Below are positions 1 to 9,885 of a stretch of DNA of 64,000 nt, piece by piece. The translations under genes and the position numbers were made by a program. Position 1 is the stretch's first letter, and every line of letters begins with the position of its first letter. Below the pieces are notes generated by a model. That model was not told where the DNA came from, made no database searches, and worked only from the letters and a program-made list of their open reading frames with translations. Origin of the DNA: Tipula vernalis (Eukaryota; Arthropoda; Insecta; Diptera; Tipulidae); assembly GCA_958295665.1 (NCBI GenBank), contig OY282560.1:264602641-264666640 (forward strand). Direction: 5' to 3'.

Positions 1-847
1 CAAACAATAAACATAAGAAATAAAAAACCTCACAAGCAAGAAAATAAGCATGCATTCATACATTGAGAACACACATACGACAGATACAATGAATCATAAC
101 AAAAAGGGTATGTTTTTACCTGAAACAATAATGTCGGCGCGTCGAAATGAGTTTCTACGACTGAATTCAAATGGCTGCGATGAATATTGAATTTTTTTAT
201 CCTTTGACCAATATTTATTTTCTGGATTTGCTGCATTTTCTTACGCAATATTTTGTTCAATCGGCTCAATGTCTTCTTCATCTTCGTGCTCGCTCAACTC
301 ACTTTGAGCACTTTCCTCGTCCGATAATACAAAATCATCGTCACTATTTCACGGAGATTCGCCCGTATCACTTTCTGAATCCAAATCCATATCACATTCA
401 TCTCTTTGTCGCCTTTCACGTAAAATTCGATCCATTTTTTACCAAAAAAATAGAACGAAAGCACAACAAGTATGGCACAAAACAAGCAAAAAATAATAAT
501 AAACACAACCAAATACGAATGACGCAGTAAATAATGTTTACTCGTGTGTGCTCTACGAAAAACTGATGCCAATGGAACGAAAAATAGCGCGTAACATATG
601 TCGACATACACACATACGCGAGCGGCAGATGTATGTGTATGTGCGCGCATACAATGGAACCGATTCGTAACTAAAGCTGCTCAGGCAATACCAAACATGG
701 ACGACATATAGTGACTGAATTTTTCGATTCTATAGCCAAAATAAATCTACTTTACAGAAAACCAGTTCATTCCGACGCGCCGTCTTTATTTTATTCAAAT
801 TTAAAAATCAAAATTGTATGTGCGCGCATACAAGGAACCGATTAGGG
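1..847 (-). mobile_element. piggyBac right-end fragment, truncated by the window edge
   Basis: This is the copy-1 version of the right part of the piggyBac at 9886-12438. It ends in a terminal inverted repeat (minus strand CCCTAATCGGTTCC) followed by TTAA at 848-851. It includes the first coding exon of the transposase (ATG at 435-433) and most of the intron. The same two in-frame stops are present as in copy 2 (349-351 and 241-243), so both lesions predate the duplication. Confidence 0.85.
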
Positions 848-2377
848 TTAATACGTAGTGCAAGGTTCTAGTAGAAAGAAAAATCAAAATTACTATTGAA
901 ATCTTACGGTATATGTAAAAGCAAAAAAAAAGAGGAAAAGCATTAAAACTGATTGATGTACTGTATTTCAAGTGAAAGTATTCTAATTCCTAAATAAAAA
1001 TCATAATCTGTGTAAGTGAAGTTAAATGAACAAAAATATAAAATTAAATGGTAATACGCAAAACGTATGAACCAAACAGTGCGTGATTTTAGTGCTTGAC
1101 ATCACAAACTGCTAATAAAAGTTAAGCCGTTGGAAAATTGTCGTAAAATGAGTGAAATGGCTTAGCAAAGGTAAAATCATATTTCTGCAATCAACATGGC
1201 GGATCATCTTTCAACAACGCGGTTCATCATTTAAAAACAATAAGTATTTACTTAATTTTTTTATTTTGAAATTATCTACCTTAATTAAATTATTTAGTTT
1301 ATTTAGAATAAGGTTAGTTAGCTAGGGTTTAGTTATTCACTTTGGTGTTTTGTTAAAATTCGAGTGAAAATATTTTCTCAAATTGTTATAATGTAAACAA
1401 GTTCATTTTTTTATCTCTCGAAATATAAATTGTTAAATGCATAGTTTGTAAAAATTCAAGTATTCATGGATCTTTTATTTATTATTTTTTTTTATGGTGC
1501 TTGAGTTATTATTCTGAAATGCAGTAATTTCTGTGTTGTGTTGTGAGGATGTGAGGTTAGTATGGTCGATTAATTTTTTTTATGTTTGGTGAGTATTCTC
1601 TAGCTGCTTTCCCGCCTTCATTAATGCTGTTTAGATGGTATTGTTATTCTCGTCGAACTATCCCTTTTCCTTGTTCATCCATCTATTTTTATTTTTTTTA
1701 CTATTATTTTTTTTTTATGCTGTTTAACCAGGTTTGTGCTTCCTCCAAGATCACCCACCTCAGCCCTGAGCTTTAGCCGCGCTTAGAAGACCGCATTTCG
1801 AGGTTCGGTACAAATAACTATAAATTTCAGTTACGGCAGATGTTCTGAGGAGCAATGAGTTATCATTGTCATCCGTCACAATCTGACCAACCCGTAACAA
1901 CTTCTTCACTTTATTTTCTAGAACTGACAACTGACAAATACGCAGTAATGATGATAATACTGATGTGTAGGAATGATCGTGTAATGCTATAAATTATTGA
2001 AGCGAGTTATGGTAATGACACTAATATTGACCGTGTAATGGGCCTTTTATGAGATTCATTTTTCATCTGGGACCGTGATTTTAATTCTCTGGCCGCAATT
2101 TTTACTATCGTTTTAAATTGTGAAATTATGTGTTTTTGTGAGTGACATGAACATCCGATGATTATGCAGAAACCGGAAATTGTTCAATGTTTGTTAGTTC
2201 GATTTGTGCTGTAGATATTGGTTGTGAAATAGTTTAGGCGAATTTCCTATTTCTGCAAATGTTTATATGTCATATCTGCTTGTTCTATTCGCTTATTTTT
2301 ACACACTGTTCCATTTTCAAAAATATTGGCAATGCCATTATGTATTAACAATGAAATAAGTCAGCGTTTCGTTCTCG
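848..2377. mobile_element. Copy-1 remnants of Harbinger-1 and the outer TIR element
   Basis: TTAA at 848-851 is the piggyBac target. From 852 to 2046 is the right arm of Harbinger-1, ending in the TIR whose minus strand reads AAGGCCCATTACACGG. TTA at 2047-2049 is its target duplication. From 2050 to 2377 is the outer element seen intact at 13642-13969. I see no convincing gene here. A 64-codon ORF near 1582-1776 is hydrophobic and poly-T driven and is probably chance. Confidence 0.75.
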
Positions 2378-3600
2378 GAACGTTTTAGTTCTGGAACATG
2401 ACCAATTAGAATGGATTTTTAGATGATGTTCTGGAATTTTGGTCAATTAGGAAGGAACTCGGTTATTTCTGAACCAATTATGATGAAATTCGACATGTAC
2501 GATGTAAATGGGAGCCTAAAATTATTTTCATATGAAGTTATGAAATATGGCCAAGTATTATGAAACTTACCTATATACTATATTTATAAGAGGTTCTGGA
2601 ATATAGCCTATTAGTGGGGAACTTGGTTATTTCTCCATCGATTATGGTAAAATTCGACATGTAAGATGGCAATGTGATTCTAAAATGATATTTTGAAGAT
2701 GCTCTGGAATATGGTCAGTTAGGAAGGAACTCAGTTAGTTTTCAACGTTTTTGGTGTAATTCGACATGTGCGACGGAAATGGGATTCTAAAATGATATTT
2801 AGGAGAAGTTCTTGAATATGGCCAATTAGGAAGGAACTCGGTTATTTCTTAACAGAGTATTATAAAATTTGACATGTGCGATGAAAATGGGATTCTAAAA
2901 TGATATTTAGGAGAAGTTCTGAAATATGGCCTATTAGGAAGAAAGTCGGTTATTTCTCAACCGATTATAGTGAAATTCGACATGTAAGATGGAAATGGGA
3001 TTCTAAAATAATATTTCGAAGAAGCTCTGGAATATGACCAATTAGGAAGTAACTCGTTAGTTCATAACCGATTTTGGTGAAATTCGACCAGTCTATGGAA
3101 ATGGGATTCTAAAATGTTTTCTTGATGATGTTCTTGAATATGGCCCATTAGGATGGAATTCGGTTATGTTTAAACGGAGTATTATGAAATTCGACATGTG
3201 CGATGAAAATGTGATTCTAAAATGACATTTTGAAGAATCTTTGGAGCATGGCAAATTAGGAAGGAACTCAGTTAGTTCTCCCCCGATTTTGGTGAAATTC
3301 GACATGTGCGCTGGAAATGGAATTCTATGGTTATTAGATGAAGTTCCTGAATATGGCCAATTAGGAAGGAACTCGGGTATTTTTAAACGGAGTATTATGA
3401 AATTCGACATGCGCGATGAAAAAGGAATTCTAAAATAATTTTTAGGAGAAGTTCTGGAATATGGCCTACTAGGAAGGAACTCGGTTAGTTTTCAACCGAT
3501 TATGGTGAAATTCGACATCTTTCGTCATCTAAAATGATATTTGAGAGAAGTTCTGGAATACGGCCTATTAGGAAGGAACTCGGTTATTTATCCCAAATAT
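2378..3600 (+). repeat. 108-bp tandem repeat array, forward orientation
   Basis: About ten diverged copies of a unit containing AATTCGACATGTGCGAT, GGGATTCTAAAATGATATTT and AATATGGCCAATTAGGAAGG. The landmark CGACAT recurs near 2491, 2655, 2762, 2870, 2978, 3085, 3192, 3300, 3405 and 3513, a spacing of 105-108 bp except for one 164-bp gap. A unit variant reading GAGTATTATGAAATTCGAC recurs at about 2855, 3178 and 3393, multiples of the unit, which hints at a higher-order period. No gene is present. Confidence 0.9.
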
Positions 3601-4190
3601 CAATTTAGAATTCCATCACGAATTTCATCAAAATCGGTTAGGATACAGGCAAGTTCCCTCCTACTTGGGCATATTTCAGAACTTCATCTAAAAATCAATT
3701 CAGGATCCCATTTTCATTGTAATTGTCGAATTTCGTGATGGTCGGTTAAAAAATTACCGAATTTCTTACTATACCCATATTCAAGAACTTCACCTAGCAA
3801 TCGTTTTAGAATCCCATTTCCTTCGCACATGTCGAATTTCACTAAGTGAAATTGGTTAAGAACTAACCGATTTCCTTCCTAATATGCCATATTCCAGAGC
3901 TTCTTTTATATATCATTTTAGAATCCCATTTCCATCATACATGTCGAGTTTCATCATAATCGATTAAGAAATGGGCAAGTTCCATCCTACTTGGCCGTAT
4001 TCCAGAGCATAATCTAAAAATTATTTGGTGACATCGAATTTCATTATAAACGGATAAGAAATAACTGAGTGCCTTTCTGACTGGCCATATTCCTGAGCTT
4101 CATTTAACGATCATTATAGAATCCCATTTCTATCGCACATGTCGAATTTCACCAAAATCGGTTAAGAAATCGGCTTTATTTTCATATAAA
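3601..4190 (-). repeat. 108-bp tandem repeat array, inverted orientation
   Basis: About five copies of the same unit in reverse complement; TGTCGAATTTC recurs near 3726, 3834, 3942 and 4143. Together with the forward block this makes a head-to-head inverted array about 1.8 kb long with its switch point near 3600. Such a layout is known from foldback-type elements and from rearranged satellite DNA. Confidence 0.85.
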
Positions 4191-4206
4191 CATATGAAGT
4201 TAATTG

Positions 4207-5350
4207 TACCTTGTACGAAAATGATCATACACTAAAACAAAGGACAACAAAATCGTTTTTTTCCATTGTTCATTTTAAGAAGAGAAAAGTCTCGATTAGA
4301 CATTTGTATTTATTAGTATTACGGTGGTTTTACATCATATTTTTACATATATTCTACTACATTCTACTCATATTTTACATCATAAATCTAATTATATTTA
4401 AAAATGGCCAGTGTCAGAAAGGAAACTAGGAGTACCAAAGAAGAACGCCAAATAATAATTAATATGAAACGTGCTTGAAAATCCGTACGCGAAATTGGTA
4501 AATTAGTTAGCCGAAGTTATTCTGCAGTGGCCCAAATAAAAGTAACATTTTCCAATCGGGACGAGCGAAAGTAAAATCCAAAACAAAAGAAAGAGAAAAT
4601 CCAAAAACAAGCGCTTCAAAACAAGCCTCGGAAATGGAAATGATATATAATAAAGCTATCCTATCATGGCCGTGTGCCACGCAGAAAGCCATTAATTTCA
4701 GACGTCAATTTCAAAAAAAGAATAGAATTTGCTGAAAAAATTAAAACAAAAGACTTCAACTTCTGGAAGACTGTTGTTTTTACGGATGAAAGTAAATTCA
4801 ACATTTTCAGAGCCGATGGGAGAGGTAAATTTTGGCGAAAACCTGTTACAGTGCTAGAGCAAAAACACATCGTCCCAACTATTAAACATGGTGGTGGTTC
4901 AGTTATGGTAGGGGGCTCAATGTCGACCAGTGGAGTAGGTAGGCTTGCTTTTATAAATGGAAATATGGATCGCTGGAAATATCTGGATATCCTAAAGGAT
5001 AATTTGAAACCATCCGTGGAACAATTGGGGCTCGGGCGAATGTGAATCTTCCAGCAGGACAACGATCCTAAGCACATGACATACGTTCCCAAATCAGTTA
5101 CGTTCGCCACACCAATCGCCTGACCTGAACCCCATAGAACATTTATGGGATCACCTGGAACGCCAAATTAGAAAATATAGAACTACCAGCAAAAAAACGT
5201 TGCAAGAAGTAATAATTAAAGAATGGGATAAAATTTTACCGAATATAACAAAGAAGTTAGTAGAATGAATGCCTAAAAGACTGGAAGAGGTTATAACAAA
5301 TAAAGGAGGACCAACTCTAGTGAGAGTGATCATTTTCGTTACATAGTGTA
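4207..5350 (+). mobile_element. Tc1-like element with decayed TIRs
   Basis: The ends are imperfect inverted repeats. The right end, read inward on the minus strand, is ACTATGTAACGAAAATGATC. The left end reads CTTGTACGAAAATGATC. Both are bordered by TA (4207-4208 and 5349-5350), the target of Tc1/mariner. A single relict transposase lies inside. Confidence 0.8.
4404..5330 (+). pseudogene. Tc1-like DDE transposase, pseudogene
   Basis: Relict transposase of the element at 4207-5350; its family cuts and pastes DNA by a DDE mechanism. The ATG at 4404 opens a helix-turn-helix region (KSVREIGKLVSRSYSAV, after an in-frame TGA). The catalytic core follows: first Asp in VFTDESKFN (codon 4785), second Asp in QQDNDPKH (codon 5058), and the Glu in NPIEHLW (5137). 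TGA at 5043-5045 interrupts the frame. The second Asp to Glu distance is 79 nt where the usual DD34E spacing gives about 105, so roughly 26 nt are missing and the frame is shifted. A stop also follows ITKKLVE near the C-terminus. It cannot make a working enzyme. Confidence 0.88.
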
Positions 5351-5788
5351 TTGAGAAAAAGTGGACATATCATTTGTGCGCTCCAAGGTATCGATGAATT
5401 CCCTTTATTTACCAGTTATGAATTAATAAATACCAGGTTAGCTCTAAATATGTAAACAAATTACCATTTTTTTTTATTTTTTGTGACGACACACAATTCT
5501 AGAATAAAAGAGACGTATAAATTAAAACAACAAGTAAAACAAATTAAAAATTAAAAAAACAATAACTTGAAACAAAAATGCGTCATTTGCTTTTCCTCTC
5601 TTTATTTAAAAACACGTAGCGGAATTGTATGACGTCACACATATAATATTTATAAAAAGACGAGAGCACCATCCTAAAATTCACAAAAACCGCTACCCAT
5701 TTTACTATGTATGGACGATTTCGCATAGTACTGCATTTTTTGGTGCCTTCAGTTATCAATTTACTTCAGTTGATATTCAGGAAAAAGG
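5351..5788. other. AT-rich spacer
   Basis: No supportable gene. The stretch is AT-rich, with A runs near 5520-5580, and lies between the Tc1-like relict and the palindromic MITE. Confidence 0.6.
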
Positions 5789-5790
5789 TA

Positions 5791-6302
5791 TACACTTGGG
5801 TGCAAAAAATTCGCACATTGATAGATTTTCAACGAAATTTCAAAAATATCAAAAAATCTAATGTTTGTTTAATTTTCTTGTATGCAGATTCAAAGGCTAT
5901 TTCAACACCTATCAAGTGGTACCATTTTTGTACTTATACCGTGTCAACAAAGTGATTTTTGGGGTCAACATCTGAAGTACACGTTTTTTGTGAATTTATC
6001 TGCATGAAAACTAGTGGTACAAATCTAATTAAAACATGGAAATCAACAAAAAAACTTTAATTAGCTAGATTTTTATCACTAATTTGCATGCAGATAAATT
6101 CATACAAAACGTGTACTTCAGATGCTGACCCCAAAAATTACTTTGTTGACACGGTATAAGTACAAAAATGGTACCACTGGGTAGGTGTTGAAATAGACTT
6201 AGAATCTGTATTCAAGAAAATTAAAAAAACATTAGATTTTCTGATATTTTTGAAATTTTGGTGAAAATTTATCAATGTGCGAATTTTTTGCACCCAAGTG
6301 TA
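5791..6302. mobile_element. 512-bp palindromic MITE, TA target duplication
   Basis: Two arms of about 220-250 bp are inverted copies of each other around a short centre near 6015-6075. The ends read TACACTTGGGTGCAAAAAA and its complement, with TA on each side (5789-5790, 6303-6304). The TA duplication fits mobilisation by a Tc1/mariner-type transposase. There is no coding capacity: the short ORFs at 5625-5955 are frames through the left arm. Confidence 0.9.
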
Positions 6303-6304
6303 TA

Positions 6305-6990
6305 AATAGTACTAGTGTGATCAAACAGAAGTTGCATCAGATTTTGCTTCAAAAATGAAATTTCGGCTTTTAAAACGTTGGAAATGTTGAAAAATGCTTT
6401 TGGTGGCAATTCACTGTCCAGAGCGCAGGTTTTTTTCTCTTATGAGTTGTTCAAAGAGGCAAGAGTGGGCGTTGAAGGCAATGAACGTCGTTGTCATCCT
6501 TCGACGTCTACCGATGAACACCAGGTCAAGGAATACAGGGATTTGGTACTCAAAAATCGTCGATTCACAATTAGAAATCTTGTTGACATCACGCAAATAT
6601 CGTTCGGGTCAGAATTTTGGGAATTTACATCACGATAATGCGCCGTCTCACACTGCATTTGTTATATGTTACTATTTGACCAAAAAAATTCGCCCCCTTG
6701 TCGTTCCATAAAATCCCCATTCGCCTGATTTAGCTCCTCTGACTTCTGGCCATTTCCAAAACTCAACAAACCGCTCCAGGGACATTGTTTTATACTCGAT
6801 TGATGATAAACATGCCGAATCGAAGAAGGTTTTGAAGCGCATTCCGGAAATCGACTTTAACAACTGTTTCGAAGACTGAGAAAACGTTGTATAAGCGAAT
6901 ATCCTATCCGAAGGGGATTGAAGCCGTTTGTGCTTATTTCAGACGAAATGAATATAGGTTACCGTATTAATTAATTTAAATTTATCTAAA
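6305..6990 (+). pseudogene. mariner transposase, internally deleted
   Basis: Two parts of a mariner transposase are joined by a deletion. The first part (6378-6620) is the N-terminal DNA-binding region, readable as LSRAQVFFSYELFKEA and then VLKNRRFTIRNLVDIT. The second part (about 6625-6960) starts LHHDNAPSHTAFV, holding the second catalytic Asp, then SPDLAP with the third. The segment carrying the first Asp is gone. The C-terminal part has stops, for example after VVP and after CFED. No TIR pair was resolved with confidence. Confidence 0.85.
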
Positions 6991-7762
6991 ATAATTTGCT
7001 GGTAGCAAATATTATCCTCAATATATTACAAAAATGTATATCTAGTAAGCTTTAAATATGTATAATTATTTCCGGGACATTTTATTGATTGAAATCTCAA
7101 CGAATGTTGTTCGATACATAATTTGTGAATTGCCTTAATGACTCATAAATAAATCTTGGACTGTGTCCGAAACCTGTGTTAAATATTTTTTAGTACTAAT
7201 TTTTGACATTTACTTGAAAAACCTCACACACCCAAATTATCACAGTAAAATCCTATGATAATTTTTGACATATATAAAATAAATTCATTGTATGATTCAT
7301 GAAGTCGCCGCCTTAGCGTTTTATTTCAAAGTAATTGATTTTCCTCATTCGCAGTTAAAGGCCCATTACACGGTCAATATTAGTGTCATTACTTTCTGAT
7401 ATTAACATTAATATTGATCGTGTAACTTGAAGTAATGATGAATGATTATCGGTAGTGATGAAAATCCGGATTTTCTGATTTCGAGACATCATTACCGGCG
7501 AGTGGTGGAGATACTGTCAATATTAATGATAGTGTAGGGTTCGCGTCATTACTATCGTGTATCATTAGATATATACGTCGAAAATTACAAATATTAAAAT
7601 CAGATGGACAACAGACAGAGAATTTCTGGATTTTTTTCACATTTTGTACCCGATTAAAATAAATTTTTTTTTAACAATAAATAATAAATATGAATTTTAA
7701 AAATGAAATTCATAATTATGTGTGTGTTTCGTATATTTTATTTTAGTAATAATTTTTACATT

Positions 7763-9048
7763 TTATAAACTGCTATTCTTTGCCTTCATTATTGTAAGCA
7801 CTCGGTTTTGTTTGGCTTCGGATTTACTGTTTCTGCTTAAAGTACTTTGGACATCAACAAAGTTGTAATTATTTGTACTTTCTTCATTTGATGCAAAGTA
7901 CGACTGATTATCTTCTTTTGCGAGAAAGTTGTACAAACAGCAACATACCATGGTAATAATTTCTGCCTTTTGAGGTTCAAAGCTAATTGGTTTTTGTAAC
8001 TCTCCGAATCTGGACGCCAATATACCGAAAGTATTTCCACAACTACTCGTGCTCTTGATAACCGTTTATTAAACACATATCGATCTTTATCTAAAGATTT
8101 CTGTGAGTAGGGTTTTAGCAAGTTAACATTTAATGCAAAGGCCTCGTCCGCGACGAACGAATAAGGATATTTTTTATTAGTATTTGGTAACGGACGAGGT
8201 TTTGGTAAATTTAATGCTCCTTGCTGCGTGAGTTCCCCAAATTTCGAGTAGTACATAACTCCTCCATCAGATATTTGTCCATTCATTCCGACGTCTACCA
8301 TAACAAACTGTTTTTTTGCATTTAAAATAGCCAATAGTACAATGGTATAAAAACCTTTGTAATTGTAGTATAATGAACCCGAAGAAGCCTTCCATCTTAA
8401 TGGCAATGTGCTAGCCGTCGATTGACTCTAAGGTATTATAAAATTGATGGAATTTGCCAAAACCAACGGCAATTTCAGCCCATTCGTCAGAAGTTGTGGG
8501 AAACTGAAAATAAAAAAAAAAAAATAAAATATAATAATAGGTATTTCTAGTCGTACAAACCAGCACTTACTTTTATATAATTTTGCAATACGTATTTGAG
8601 CACCTCACATGTTTCAATAATAGCATTGTTTATTGAAGCAGGTGACATGACAGCGGATAATTTTAAATCTTCAAAATTCCTCCCTATCGCTAAGTACCTA
8701 AACGTTAATGCGAACCTTTCATTCGCCGGGATGCTCTCCCTCATATTTGTATTCTGCCTTACAATCAACGGTTTAACCATTCACAGCAATTGTTCAAATG
8801 TTCTGTTGCACATTCGAAAATAATTCTTAAAATCCGCAGCTTCAGTTGCACCAATTTCTTTTAAGAGCACTACAAGTGAATAGTTGTTGCGATTTTTTAG
8901 CCAATCCTTCATCCAGCGTGAGCGCCGAACATTTTTTTTTATGGATAAAGCCAAAATTATTGCAATACAACCTATTTTCTGAGACTCTCTTGTGTACTTT
9001 TAATTTAATTTCATTACTTTGTTGCGCTAAATCCTCTAGCGCATTCAT
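7763..9048 (-). pseudogene. PIF/Harbinger transposase of Harbinger-1, pseudogene
   Basis: DDE transposase in two exons with a 67-bp GT-AG intron (8504-8570). From ATG 9048 the frame shifts in an A-run (about 8932-8940) into RRSRWMKDWLKNR. It continues through FKNYFRMCNRTFEQLL, a TGA, and the helix-turn-helix region ANERFALTFRYLAIGRNFED. Exon 2 holds the core: IDG (first Asp), then TAG (8413-8411) where the family has Lys, a frameshift, GSLYYNYKGFYTIVLLA, the second Asp in SDGGV, VADEAF, and the Glu in SRARVVVE. One more missing base shifts the frame just after that Glu. All three catalytic residues survive but the reading frame is broken at least five times. Confidence 0.88.
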
Positions 9049-9184
9049 TTATTTCAAATGTCGTATATCAATGCGACCGTTGCGTTTAGCTCATCAGTTC
9101 TGAAATTTAGGCGGTGGTAATAGTTGTTTTTTGTGTTTTTCAATACGCTGATTCCGGTTAGGAGAATGGGGGGAGACGTCAAGG

Positions 9185-9220
9185 TATAAAAGCAGCAAAT
9201 TTCGGCTGCTCGTGGTCAGT
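9185..9220 (+). promoter_or_regulatory. Candidate TATA plus initiator core promoter
   Basis: TATAAAA starts at 9185 and an arthropod-type initiator TCAGT lies at 9216-9220, with its A 33 bp from the first T of the TATA box. That is the spacing expected of an RNA polymerase II core promoter. It lies inside Harbinger-1, upstream of the transposase and pointing away from it. It may belong to a lost second gene or to a solo LTR, but I found no TG...CA direct repeat. Confidence 0.4.
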
Positions 9221-9881
9221 ATTTTTTTTGGTTTATTAGAGTTAACATACCATTTAGTATTAAGTCAGTATTGAGTGATTTTTGGTCAGTCAGTTTAAGT
9301 CGTTCTGTTTTGTGATTTAAAGTCAAAAAGTTAAGTCGGTCAGTTAATTATTATAAATAATATTGTGAAGTGATTTTTTGTATCGGCCAGTTTATTTATT
9401 TTGCGGGTTGATTGTTCTGTGATAAAGAGAACGGAAAAGAATATAATCCTAAATAATAATTTACAAATTTATGAATGAAAGCATAAACTCAAGGCAGTGA
9501 AAAAAATGGTTTAATTGTTGTTGGCTTGAATTCGGCCTTTAAAAATCACATTAAAGTTACTTTTTTTCCTCTTTTATTAAGTAGATACCGAAAATATAAA
9601 TCCATGAATAACGGGATTTAATGTTATGATTATAAAAAAAATGTACAAAATCATGTAGTAATACGTCTTTAATGTAAAGCCAAACTCAGAAAAAAATTGA
9701 TTTACATCCATTGTGGCTAGTCGGACCATAAATACGTAACTATACCCATAAAATCAATAATAATAGTAAATAATATTAATAATATTTGAAAGTGTGTGCT
9801 AATTTTGGAAAAAAAAACTGAAATAAATGTGCATAACATTAATTAACAATTAGTGCTGTATAAACGGTGAAAAATCTAGTG
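9221..9881. other. Harbinger-1 interior without a recognisable gene
   Basis: AT-rich, with repeated TCAGT/GTCAGT words at 9216-9350. No ORF or family signature is visible. It ends at the piggyBac target TTAA (9882-9885). Confidence 0.5.
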
Positions 9882-9885
9882 TTAA

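Larger units (their letters stand above)
1..2377. repeat. Near-identical direct duplication, copy 1 (partner 11592-13969)
   Basis: This block matches 11592-13969 base for base apart from three differences I can see: G versus A at 133/11724, A versus T near 1254/12845, and one extra T in the poly-T run near 1571-1578/13163-13171. It starts off-window and ends at 2377, where copy 1 runs into satellite DNA and copy 2 continues in the outer TIR element. It contains the right part of the piggyBac element (1-847), its TTAA (848-851), the right part of Harbinger-1 (to 2046, TTA at 2047-2049) and part of the outer TIR element. It may be a recent segmental duplication or an assembly artefact. Confidence 0.95.

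Noticed and set aside
30..650. Several 65-119-codon ORFs repeated at 11621-12241
   Set aside because: They are frames across the piggyBac exon 1 and intron and its opposite strand; the real exon is in another frame and has two stops.
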